From: Atherinomorus stipes
Taxonomy: Eukaryota; Chordata; Actinopteri; Atheriniformes; Atherinidae
Assembly: GCA_023101725.1 (NCBI GenBank)
Contig: JALJCO010001098.1
Coordinates: 1,054,001-1,118,000 of the forward strand
Direction: 5' to 3'
DNA: 64,000 nt
A program made the position numbers and the translations under genes. Positions within the stretch are counted from its first letter, which is position 1, and the number at the start of each line of letters is the position of its first letter. Below the pieces are notes generated by a model. It did no database searches. It was not told the DNA's origin and worked only from the letters and a program-made list of their open reading frames with translations. This document shows positions 11,113 to 56,802 of this stretch, piece by piece.

Positions 11113-14100
11113 CCCACACGGCTCATATCAAGGTTGACACTGGTTACCGGTAAATTATTATTAATTTTATTCACTACACAGCTTCCCTACTTAGGTAGAC
11201 AAAGTGTACTGCTTTAGTTTACATGCTTATATTTCTAACGGTTTTATATGCGGTCATTAAAAACCGTCGCAGTGTTACTTCAGTGAAAGATACTCTGAAC
11301 TCTGGACTCACCTTGTAAAGTTTGATCCGGTTAAAACGTTTCTACTCATTTAACAGGACTTTGAGTTTTGCGTTAGATTCATGGCTACCAGAGTTACTTA
11401 AATGTGTGACAGCACAGTTGCTGTGAACCAATTTTCGCTCCGTTACACTTTGTGAGTACTACAAACATAAAATCCTCCTGTCTGCCTCTCTGGCTAGTAG
11501 TTAACTTTATAAAATAGTTGATTTGACTGAGACATTTTTATTTATTTATAATTTTGGTTGCAAAAATAAAGACATAAATCTAAACAGTTATAAGCTAGCA
11601 ACATGTGGAGGAAGCACAGAAATGAACCAATTTACACATTAAACAAAGCAAAATGTAACAGCTTGATGGTAATAGATGAAAACTATAGTATGAATCTGTA
11701 CTTATTGATGTGTATAAACAAATATGAAATTCCCCCTCCCCTCAAAAAAGACAAAAAGAAACAATAATCTGAACAATATTAATATTTACTAAGCTTTTAT
11801 TTAAAATTTGTTGGAGTGCAGCTTAAATATAACTGTTACATAACCGGGCCCCTCATGTCTTATAGTGAATATAAGTTTTTCAAGCACTCCTGCGTGTCAT
11901 TGTTTCTAACATAGGGTGTTTATTCTTTTTTCCTCTCTGATTTTTCTGCTGCTGTTTTCTCAGGAGGAGGCAGCGGGATTGGACGGGCGGTGTGCCAGCG
12001 TTTAGCCTCTGAGGGTGCCTCCGTGGTGGTCGCTGACATCAGCGAGGAGTCGGCTAATGAGACGCTGGGGAGTCTGCAAAGTGACCTCAGAGGGCAGGTC
12101 CACATGGCGGCTGCAGCAGACGTGTCGTCAAAGGAGAGCGTAAAAAAGCTGGTGACGGCTATACAGGTGTGGAAAACAGCTGGAATCCCACTGGAAGTGT
12201 TGCACATCTTCTTTTCTCTTCCTTATATTGATTTAATGTCCTTGTATCTCTGTCCAGACTCATTACTTCCAGCCCCCCTCTGTGTGTGTGCACGCAGCAG
12301 GCATCACGCAGGACGACTTCCTCCTCAGCATGGAGGAGGAACACTTTGATAAAGTCATCCAGGTTAACCTGAAGGTAGCAGCTCTGTCAGATCCTTCTCT
12401 AACAGAGACTCAGAGAAAATAAAAAAAAAATTCTTTATCCATTTTAAATATTTAACAAACTAGAAATAGGTTTAGAAATCAAACATTCCTCCTACATCAC
12501 TCCTGTCATGTATAAACCTGCATTCCTGTTTAAATTGGAGTCTAAATATTGAGTAATAAATCAGGATGAATAGATTTGTTTGATCTTCTTTCCCTCCAGG
12601 GTTCATTCTTGGTGACTCAGGCTGTTGCTCAGGCTCTGGTGGCCTGTGGAGCTCCCAAAGGATCCATCATTACTGTGGGCAGCATTGTGGGGAAGGTGAG
12701 ACATGAGTAGTAGTTTTTCAGAGATTTTTGTACAAAATAACACAATAATAAGTTAGATTTCAACATATTTTTAGCCTGATTTGTTTGTAGTTCCTTCTCT
12801 GTGAAGTTTAAAGTGATCAAGTAAAAAAAGTTAAGATTGAAATCCAGTTTCTGATCCGTCAAAGCAAAGAAGGAGCTGACGAGAGAAGTCATGTCAGAAA
12901 CAGGAATGATCAATTTGAAAAACAATTTTTCATCCTGATGGCCACACATACAACATTTGGTTTAAACAGCGACTCTACCTGATGCTCCGTATCCGTGTGT
13001 GTGTGCGTGGATGATGTTTGTAGGTGGGAAACCTCGGACAAGCGAATTACGCCGCCTCTAAAGCTGGAGTTGAAGGTTTAACCCGGACGGCTGCCAAAGA
13101 GCTCAGCAGGTGAGAAACTGATGCAGGAGCACAACGAGGCGCACGAGACGAGCAAACTAAAAATAACGTCCTCTTCCTCCTTCGATCCAGGTTTGGGATT
13201 CGGTGTAACTGCGTTTTACCAGGTTTCATATCAACTCCCATGACGGACAAAGTCCCAGAGAAGGTCATTAGCAAGGTAAAGAAGACGAACACCCTGTCTT
13301 ACCTCTCTGTCTGTCAGGAGGTCATGATGAGTCATGAAGCTGACGCTGAAGAGCGCACGGCTTTCAACATCAGTAACATCTAATTTCTGTCAGAGTGAAT
13401 TCACCAGTAACATGGATTCAACTATAAATAATGATTTAACAGTAGAACAGCTGCTATTCCACAACTACTAAAACATTTTAACTGCTACATTTAAAGCTCC
13501 TTGCCTGCACTGGTTTACAGCTACAATGATATTAAATATAACCAAATAATGTTCTATAAAATGAACTATAAAACAACAATTGAAGCCACAAAAACGTACA
13601 AAACCTAAACATCAGTTTGTGTAGCCTTTATATTTGTGATTAACATAATTTAACAGGTGGAGTAGCCTGAAGTGATGGATAATATGCAGACAATATGACA
13701 AAAGTAACTAACAGGGATAATTTGAAGGCAAGAAAAAATTATATTATCATGACTATCTGCACAACTTATTGTAAGGCTGTACAACTATGTACTCACAGAG
13801 TACACGGCTTTGCAATGTGTGCTGCAGGTGTCTTAAGTTAAAAAACAAAAAACAGTTTGCTTCTCAGCACGTGGTTCATCTTTGAATCTGCTGCACCTTT
13901 GGATCACGCTGCAGCCCACGTTGCCTCCCTTGTGGACTTCTTGAGGATGATGTAGGCATTTATTCCTGCTAGTAGATGTAGTAAAATTCAGCAGTGGGCC
14001 GTCTCTCCATACCACACCTTACAGAATATTCCCACATCATCTGATCCGGTAGTCTGGAAACTAGAGGCAGAAAAGAGCAAAATCCTGTGTGCTTGTGGCC

Positions 14101-14906
14101 CCAGTCGGTAGAACTGATCATATTTCCTCTATATTTTCCACGCTAAATATTAAAACTAGTTTTAATTAAAATTTATATTCATATTTAAAGTCACAGACTA
14201 GCATTGCTTTATTATTTTAATTGATGAGGGTATTAAATTTAAGAATTTCTAAATGGTCAACATAATCATTAATATTAGGAAACTAATTTTAATGAAGATT
14301 TTGCAACTTCTACATAGTTTCAGCTTTTAAGATTTTCATTAAAGTACAGCTGCTGTAGCTTTCAAACATTCTCAGGAGTTATTTCAACCAAACTTTTAAA
14401 AAAATCTGGCAGATTATAAAGAGAATAACTGTCGACTCCACGTGTCTGACATCTAGAGGATTATTTGGGGTTTGTTGAATTGGATTTAAATGTTGACAGA
14501 GTCCTAATAAGCTTCTTTTTTCCTCATCTTGTTCATTTGAAATCCTAAAACATGTTTCTTGTTGTGTTTTCTGTGTTTCAGATGAAGTCTCTGGTTCCTC
14601 TGGGAAGAATGGGCGATCCTGGAGGTACATGCATGTCTTTACTCAGATTATTACGATTTCCTGTTTATTCAGATGTTTTTGTGAGGAAGGCATCTGTTGT
14701 GATTTGGTTTGTCTCTCTCCTCCAGAGGTGGCCGACGTTTGTGCCTTTCTAGCTTCAGATGACTCTCGATACATCACAGGAGCCAGTATCGAAGTGACAG
14801 GTGTGATTCTGGAAAGCTTTTTAACATGATTTATGTTATAAACACACATCTCACTGAGTTATTTTGACTTCTTCTGTCTTTGTCAGGTGGGCTTTTCATT
14901 GGCTAA
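11104..14906 (+). CDS. hsd17b8: 17-beta-hydroxysteroid dehydrogenase 8 / 3-ketoacyl-ACP reductase alpha subunit (SDR family), 9 exons
   Basis: HSD17B8 is a NAD(H)-dependent short-chain dehydrogenase. Known family members oxidise oestradiol and form the mitochondrial 3-ketoacyl-ACP reductase with CBR4. Exons: 11104-11149, 11964-12166, 12258-12374, 12600-12695, 13024-13109, 13191-13275, 14582-14624, 14726-14800, 14887-14906. All introns are GT-AG, the phases agree, and the result is 256 codons (human about 260). The cofactor motif TGGGSGIGR is at residues 15-23. A HAAG version of the NNAG motif lies in exon 3. The catalytic triad is intact: Ser150, Tyr163, Lys167 in [21 protein letters not shown] and a C-terminal [15 protein letters not shown] are family hallmarks. 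The intron after exon 1 splits the cofactor motif. The ATG at 11104 gives a short Arg-containing leader that could aid mitochondrial targeting (inference). Confidence 0.97.
13276..14581 (+). other. hsd17b8 intron 6
   Basis: At 1.3 kb this is the longest intron of the gene. It is AT-rich. I find no embedded gene, snoRNA-like structure or mobile element that I can support. Confidence 0.6.
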
Positions 14907-15400
14907 ATAAACCCTAAGCTGCACTGATGAACATCAACAGAAGAACGACGTCTTTATAATTAATTGTATTTGTAAACTTATGTAACTGTCGTTATTTAGC
15001 TGTTATTGAGTTCAACATTTTGTATAAATCTGGGTGTTTTTGTGCCACTAAACACATGAACGTATTCTTTTCTTTAGCTTAATGTTGAATTTGTAAAGAT
15101 TTTATTTCATGGATCATGTGATAATGAGCCAACCTTTTTTTAAAAAAAATCTCTTCTCACCTATACAAATTATTTCGTATTTAAACAGCAGTTAAATATC
15201 CACAAACGTTTTCAGAGGCTGATGCTAAAAATGTTACCACATATCTACAACTACATTTTTCTCATCCTCCGAGTGCCTTCATGCAGTTTGATGGATGGCT
15301 CGATGACTGCTTATAAAGAACTGAGTGTCATTTGAAGCTGTGATTATTTTATTCTCTGATACTGCAGGTGTGACATTAAACTTTTTTTTTTTCTGAGATT
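14907..15400 (+). other. hsd17b8 3' untranslated region
   Basis: An AATAAA overlaps the stop codon region (14906-14911), but the first well-placed signal is ATTAAA at 15375-15380, followed by a T-rich tract that may act as the downstream element. The 3' UTR is therefore about 0.47 kb in this reading. Confidence 0.4.
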
Positions 15401-15820
15401 TCCAAAAAATGTTTGTCTTAATTTGTTGGCTTTAAACTCTGTTTTAACCACACTTGTATTTTCACAATAACTTGAATGTTGATGTTGGACCTCTCAGCAC
15501 AGCTTAACACGGAAATCAGGTTTAGAAACAACACTGAAAATGTCAAGAGTTATGAAACAATTAACATCAACATGTATCCTTTGCATTAAGGAGTACTGGG
15601 CTGAAAAGTGATTCTCCAGGGATATGATGTTGAAAAATGTTTGACAACCACTGCTCTAGATAATTAAGTGACACAGTTTAGTCTGTTGTTTGTGTCGTAC
15701 TGATTACTGCTTAAAAAGCTGTGAAGGTCCTGTTTTTCTAGAACAACGACAACGACATTGTAGGACTTGATTTCAATCAAAGGGCCAACAAGCTGAGATG
15801 AAATCCAGAACCAGGAGTTC

Positions 15821-15835
15821 CCACAAGAGGGCGCT
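15821..15835 (+). promoter_or_regulatory. CTCF-like motif 1
   Basis: CCACAAGAGGGCGCT fits the vertebrate CTCF core CCASYAGRKGGCRSY at 14 of 15 positions (A in place of Y). It lies between two convergent genes. Confidence 0.4.
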
Positions 15836-16593
15836 GTTTCTCTGTTGTGAAGGCAGAATACAGAAATGACTGAACTGCAATTAATGAATAAATAAAAGCA
15901 AATAATCGTTTGGTGACATCGATAGGAAAAATTTGACTGGTGGACACGTGTTACTAAAGCATGGGAACTTGATATTTAAGTCAAGGTTTTGTGTTACCAG
16001 CCCAAAGTCCACAAGAGTACGTATAGTTTTGGTTTTAAATCGCGTATTAGCAGTCTCTCTTATTAAATATGGCTTTTATAAAATATATGTATACACAAGA
16101 TATTGTAGGATATCACTGTTATAGACCGTGTCGGAATAACTGTGGAGGTAAGAATTGAAAGTTGCGGAGTTATTGAGGAGGGACATTTGGCCCTTCCGGG
16201 GTACCATATTTTAATCAGCCTTTTTGTGGGATTTGTAGTTTTTGAGAAACATTAACATTGTGGTGTCTCGTCTGAGTTTTTTTTTTCCATTAAAGGTTTA
16301 ACTTTAATCAGGTAAACTTCAGTTGTTGTAGTTTATTATAACATTAAAATGACATAAAATAGAATAATTATTCATGGACATGCGTGCTACAGTTACAATC
16401 CCACGCATAACTAATACGATCTATGGCCTCATGATCAAATATAATTAATTTTTTTCGATAATAGTTTTGAATGTTTTGATACAAAATAATGTAAATAGTA
16501 AAGTAATATCTGTGTAAAAAAAATTGCATTTTTTTTTATCGACAGGGCCAATAAACCGACGCGTAACCAAGAAGAAGCAGAACTTCCAACTCT

Positions 16594-16608
16594 CCACCAG
16601 ATGGCGCT
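16594..16608 (+). promoter_or_regulatory. CTCF-like motif 2
   Basis: CCACCAGATGGCGCT matches the vertebrate CTCF core CCASYAGRKGGCRSY at every position. It has the same orientation as the motif 773 bases upstream. Both are followed by a similar GTTTC-x-CTGTT sequence, so they may share an origin. Confidence 0.45.
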
Positions 16609-17255
16609 GTTTCACTGTTCTAAACGTAAAACCGGGTCAAACGCAGCATGTCTGACACAAATCTCTTAACTACAATAAAACAGGTGTTTTCTTCTATAAA
16701 GTAACCAAGACGTTTGTTAATTTATATTTGATGTGCTTTGTAACAATATTAAGTAAATATCAAATCTTTTCGAGATGCTTAATACATAGATGGACTAATT
16801 TAAACTGGCTTTTAAACTTGTATGCTTTATTCTTTTAGACAAAAAGTTATATTAATGTAACTTTTTCTAAATACGTGTTTGTGCATGTTACACCTACATA
16901 CAAAATAAGTTGTCTGTTTTCCTCTGGTGATGTAAAAGATAAACTCTTATGTAATTTATTTATGTAAATATGTACAGATTTACTTAACCTGAAAAATAGC
17001 GACACCGTGTGGTTATTTGCAGTAACTACAACTACTAATGAGACGACTGGAAGAAAAACAGAGTCAAGCAGCTCTTTTTAAAAAGGTTATATATTACAGA
17101 GACAATAATTTTTAAAAAATTACTTACAGGCATTATAAAATAATACTTTTTTTCTCTTTTCAGCACCATATTTTTTATGTTGAAATTATTTCAACACAAT
17201 AAAAACAAATAGTTGAGGTCATTCTTTGTGAAGGACGACAGGTTTTTTAAATTTC

Positions 17256-19538
17256 TTTATTTAATGTTTTGGCCATCCCTCCCCAGTTTCCTGCTATATT
17301 AAAAAAAAAAAGAAAGAAAAACAAACAAATAAAACCCCATCATTTTATTATTTACTTTTCACACCACCTCAGCTTGTTTGCCCTTTCCCTCTCACAACCC
17401 TTCTCTCACCCGCTGTAGTTTCAGCCAGAAAATCAAAAGAAAAGAAGATTGCATGTTAATATTGAGTGTCTCAGTCTTGATGGCTGCAAGGAGCAACTCA
17501 GTACATTGTACTGCTGTGATGCAAAGCAACAACCTGAGTCTGAAACAAGCACATGCCGAGTCAAACAGCAGCAACAAGGAGATGTGACAGAACTGGAGAG
17601 TCACCATTTAATCATTACAGTGGAAGCAAAATTTAACAGTACAGTACAGTTGATGAAAACACGATAAAAGGGATATTACAAGAAGACACGGCCACAGATT
17701 CTTTGGTTGTAAAAAAGTTGTTTTTTGGACAGGGCTTGAATAAAAGCATCACAACGCAAGCTGGCTGTGAGTTTAAACATGCAAATCAGTCGCTTCAGTT
17801 GAGCTGCAGCAAATAAATACAACTGAAATACACCACATTTGACTGAATTGTTGGTTGATTCTTCTTGTTTTAATCTCAAAGCACCCTGTTTGTTTTAAAT
17901 AAATACAATAGAATATCACTATCTCTGTACAAATGGAGTGTAATGCACATTTTCCCAGTAAAAAGCTTTGTGAAATTGTAAAGAGGTGAAAGAAAATGGA
18001 AGATGTTTGTATAATTAGCACCTTGCCACACAGTTTCATTCAGTAAAGCATGCATTTTACTCACTGCTGCAGGAAAAAAAAAAAAACCCAAAACAATGGG
18101 AGCTTTTAAGTACCCATAAAGTGACTCCTTAAATACTGCAGTGGTGTGTGGTGGCCACTCAGGAATCCTGACAAATGATTTAAAGAATCAGCTCTTTTAA
18201 AAGGCACCATAACATAAAAATGCATCAGCATCATGTTTTTCAAAGCTTATAAAAACAATGGCTTCAATTTCACTGATCTAGTCATTAATCCATCTCCTCT
18301 CCTGCTTCACTGCATGCAACAGCTTGTCCAATGCTAAAAGAACGGTTTAAAGTTTTTGCTGCTCTCAGAGTTTCGGGAAAGATTGTCAAGTTTAAAAAAG
18401 CACCACCAGAACAAGTTTTAATCATCAGTTTGAGCTGGGAATCACATTTTCAGAGAGGAAATAAAACTGTTAGGTGGTTCAGAGAACTTTGCAGAGTAGA
18501 AAATGCACTACATGGAAGCCCAAGATGAACAGAAGATTAAGCAAAACTCTGTTGGTTTAACGTGGTCAGTTCCCTGTTTGTGAACTAAGTGGAAACTGGT
18601 GGCGTTAATTCTTTGGTTCTTTTTGATGTGAGAGGAAATGATGCAAACGTCACTCTGTAAGCAACATGACTGACAAATCACTGCATGTTCATATTCATAT
18701 GTTACACACCGATACGCGTTAGCCTGCACGAAGAAGCACAACATCCTCTGCAGCTGAACATTTGACCACCACTTTGGCATTTACTTTAATTTTTGTTCAT
18801 GACAAGAAACGTCGATGAGCAATGGATAAAAAAGTTGATTCAACCTTTTAAGTGGATGTCAAAAATACTGAAAAACCAACAAACGGCGAAGCTGTGAACC
18901 AAAACAGACGATTTAACAGTTCATGTTCCTTTCAGCGTGAACGCAGGACTAAAGAAATGACAATAATGTCCGAGTGTGACCCTTTTTTTTCTTTTTTTTT
19001 AGAAAGAGGAGGGGGAGGTAGAGCAGGAAAAATGAGTGGAAAAAAAAGGAGTGTCAGCGGGGAGGAGAGAGGAGTGAGAGGGGGGTCGGAGACGGGGGGG
19101 CTTCAGGCCTCATGCTGCCAGCTCGCTCTTCAGGCCGACCCGTTTCACTGCTGCTGAAGAGAACACTGTTTGGCTCCGAGGAACACTCTCCCCTGGTCTT
19201 CCCTCCTCCTTTCTCGTGGTTGTGCTTCCAGTCGATGTTCTCCTCTTCACAAGTTTATCTTTTTTCTCTCCTCTTTACTTTTTTTGACATCCGTTAGTTG
19301 CTGGGAGAGTGCTGCTTTCCCCAAGCACGCAAGTGTGTGTTTGTCTCACAACAGCATCTGCGTTTGCATGTGTGTGTGTGTCTGTGTGGGTATGTGTGTG
19401 TTTTATTATCATTTACAAGTTAATTTACAAATTACTGGGCACGTATGTTTATCATATATAAGTGTGTCTCTAAGTGCATGTGTGTGCGTGTGAGTATTTG
19501 CATGTGTTGCTCTCTGCATGGTGTGTGTGTGTTTGTTT
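17256..19538 (-). other. col11a2 3' untranslated region (probable)
   Basis: Downstream of the col11a2 stop on the minus strand there is no coding pattern. An AATAAA on the minus strand at 17256-17261 is a candidate polyadenylation signal, giving a 3' UTR of about 2.3 kb. Other minus-strand AATAAA motifs occur closer to the stop, for example near 17345. The small open frames in this stretch have no recognisable domain. Confidence 0.35.
19376..19534. repeat. (TG)n/(CA)n microsatellite tracts beside the col11a2 stop codon
   Basis: Several interrupted TGTG runs occur on the plus strand, the last ending only a few bases from the stop codon. In the col11a2 transcript they read as CA repeats at the very start of the 3' UTR. 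Confidence 0.75.
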
Positions 19539-53805
<34,267 letters not shown>

Positions 53806-56703
53806 CTGATGATGTAGAAAAGGAAGAAAATTTTACTTTTTATTCTTTTTAACAAACAGTCACGTTAGGAAAGCAAAGTGCTTTTGCACATATTAGATTA
53901 GACAGACTATTTATTAATTCAGTTATCATGCAGCTGTTTTTTTTTACATATTCATCATATAAACTCTATAACTGCAGCTATAGACCTGCACAACTCACTC
54001 ATGCCAGTTTCTTAATCTAAAGTTGGGGCAGCCTTGTCTTTCATTGTGGCAATTCTTTTGCAGCTTTCAGAAAAGTTGATCTATAGAGTTATCTTACATT
54101 TTTTGTTGCACTTGTGCAGATCAGGTTCACTGGGGGTCAACAGTTGCTACCTCTGTACATTTAGGTATATTGTAAGAAAGAGACCTCTGTATCAGAGCAG
54201 ATGGGCAACAGTCCAAGCCACATATAAGGACCAGTACAGTAAAGCTCAGTTTACATCAGAACTGAGACAGGCTCTATTCTACTCACATTCATCAAGCAAC
54301 TGAAACAAGTATCTGTTGATGTGATACTGCTGAGTCAGTTTAATATTTATTTGACAAACACAATAATTTGACAGTATCGCCTGACATGTACAGATCCTGA
54401 AAACCTCCAAGTACACAGCATATCTCAACATGAAATACATGAACACAGAAGCAGTGGCCAACCGGTTTGACGTCCTGTCTCCACTTTCTCACGCTGAAGT
54501 CAAACAGTCTGTTACTCCACCTGTAGGCTGCACTGTGGTTTATCTTGCTGGCTTTCTCACATCACTTAAAGGCACCGTATCAGTCTGATGAATTTCAGAT
54601 TTGTCAAACAATATGACTGAGAGCAAATCCAAACAGAGCAGTACTGCACTCACTTCTATTCCATCAGCTTTAGTAAAAAAAAAAGAAAAGTATTCTTATG
54701 GGAGCAAGAATACCCCTCACTGTGTTTTTTTTTTTATATTAGTTTTGCCATTTATGCGAGAATTTATTTGATGTTTGATGCTCTTGGATGAAGGGTACAT
54801 GTCATGATTGCATATATAACAACATTTGGATCGTTAGCACTATGTTATTTTTCCAAATCATTTTTATGTTGACAACTAATTATACAAAAATTCAAAGAAA
54901 ACACCCCCAAAATCCAGAGCCGCTATGGCGCCTGTTTAGGCACAATGATAAATGAGCACAATACAAATTCATCCAAAACAAGAGTTCTCACACAAGCTCT
55001 AAGAATATTTTGAAGCCTGAGAAACTGAACAAAATATAATTATCTTGCTGAGAGTCTGTCATAGAGAGGGTCTATAAAGAGAGGAAGCTATAAACTTAAA
55101 ACAGCAACCAGTGTTCACATTTTCCTGAACTCAGTTATAATCCCTTAGTCTTGGCTGGCCTTTCTGTGTTTGAGGTGCACCAGAGAGCCAGATTTGTTGT
55201 TAACAGTCAATTAAATTCATTTACAGCCAGCCCTGCTGTGGCACTCGCAATAATAAACTTGCAGTGTCAGTGATGCAATGGCCTGGTAAAATCTAAATCA
55301 CTGATGAAAAGATTATAACCAAGCCCATCAATGACGCAGCCAATGAAAAACTGACTTGGTTTTCATGTTTCATTCTTCAACCACAAAAATAAGCACTCAG
55401 CTTGGCTTTAAAAAGAAAAAATATTTATGGAGAAATTGTGTAATTATGTCCCCGTCAGTGTGTTTGAAAAGCACAACCAAGCATGTAACAGCATGGCGCG
55501 AGCTCTGACAATTAGACAGATCTTTTTTACCACTTGAGGCACTGCTGCAACATATGTGAAGCAAGTGCAAGGCCAGAAATAAAAATGATGGAAATCATAC
55601 TTTTTAAAAAGATAAAGCAGGTCCCCTATTTAACTTATTTTTAGGTATCTCCACGAGAAGCTTCAAACCTGTGACAAAAAAATCCACCCAAGGTCAACAT
55701 TCAGATAAATGTGCTTTCCTAGTTTGACATAGTTCACAGATGCAGTTTTTCATAGCAATTTTTTTGATCAAATCAGCTCCAGAGGCACAAATCTGTCCAT
55801 CAGAAATGACCTTAAATCAACATTTACATCATATTTAACCTATCTGCTCTTGCCACACACATATAGGTCCAAATGTGATGAAATGTGATGAAAGCATATA
55901 AATGTGATAATGCTGTAACACTTCATCTGTAAGTTATTTTCATGTTTTATACTGGCATCTAATGGGACATTTCCTTGTTTTTATTCTGACGTTTCACCAG
56001 TCCCATCAGAGGGGCTTGTGTTTAGGTGACACCCAGTGTCTCAGAGGTAACAGTTAGTCAAATAAGCCCACATATGGTAATATTTACTCAGACAGGACAA
56101 ATGGTGCGTTAATGTTGCTTCTGGACGTCTAGACCACAGCCTATTAATGTCACTTTACACCAGAGAGAAAAGGGAAGAGGAAGAAAGAGGCCAGAAAGAG
56201 AAGCTTATATATGTAAGGTGGAGGAAGAGTCAGTGTAATGGTGGTGTGACAGATGAAGTATCCCACACAGATACTTCCTTAGAAAAGCTATTGTACATGC
56301 TGAAAGGGAAGTTAGCTAGTGAAACCAAGATGATGTTAAGAAATAAAGGGGCAAAAAAAAAAAAATCTGTGGCTCATTTAAAACCTTCTGCCAAACAATA
56401 GTATGTCAGCTGCACTAAGTTTGCACAAGAATATCCAATAGTTATCCATCCTTATCCAAATTTTATAGGAATATTCAGTTTTCAGACTCTAAAGACTACA
56501 AGTACATTAGCTTTTTAGGAAGGGGTTAGGAGGAAGAGGTTCAGGCAAAGGTGGAGAGTTTGTGTGTTTTGGGGGGGGTCGGGCAGTGACAGTAGACAGC
56601 GTGGTTCTGTGATGGCAGGATACTGGATCAGATTGCAGTCTGAGCTCCCCCAGTACGTCCAGTACAATGTGCTGCTCTGTTCCCCGCTCCCTGCCCAGCT
56701 CAC

Positions 56704-56802
56704 ATCTGCAGCCGAGGCCCTTCCTGCCTGGAGGACCACAATCACGACAAAAACACACCCACAAAAAAATAACACACGCAGCCCAGGCGGGGAGAAGTGC
56801 AC
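56704..56802 (-). other. weak candidate for the col11a2 signal-peptide exon
   Basis: On the minus strand a 33-codon frame has a hydrophobic core (VLFFCGCVFVVIVVLQAG) followed by RASAAD, an AxA-type cleavage site, and ends at GAT|GTGAGC. Joined to the next exon this would look right as ...SAAD then PVDVL. Against it: the frame has no ATG (a TAG precedes a GTG at 56802), and its phase does not match the exon at 53805. Either the assembly is damaged here too, or the match is chance and the true exon lies elsewhere, perhaps beyond the window. Confidence 0.2.

Larger units (their letters stand above)
15401..17255. other. intergenic between convergent hsd17b8 and col11a2
   Basis: No coding sequence is visible. 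The stretch contains two CTCF-like motifs (listed separately) in AT-rich DNA. Open frames at 15933-16124 have no recognisable domain. Confidence 0.5.

Noticed and set aside
14552..14829. Open frames around hsd17b8 exons 7-8 that include intron sequence
   Set aside because: The GT-AG exons 14582-14624 and 14726-14800 explain the coding part; the rest is intron.
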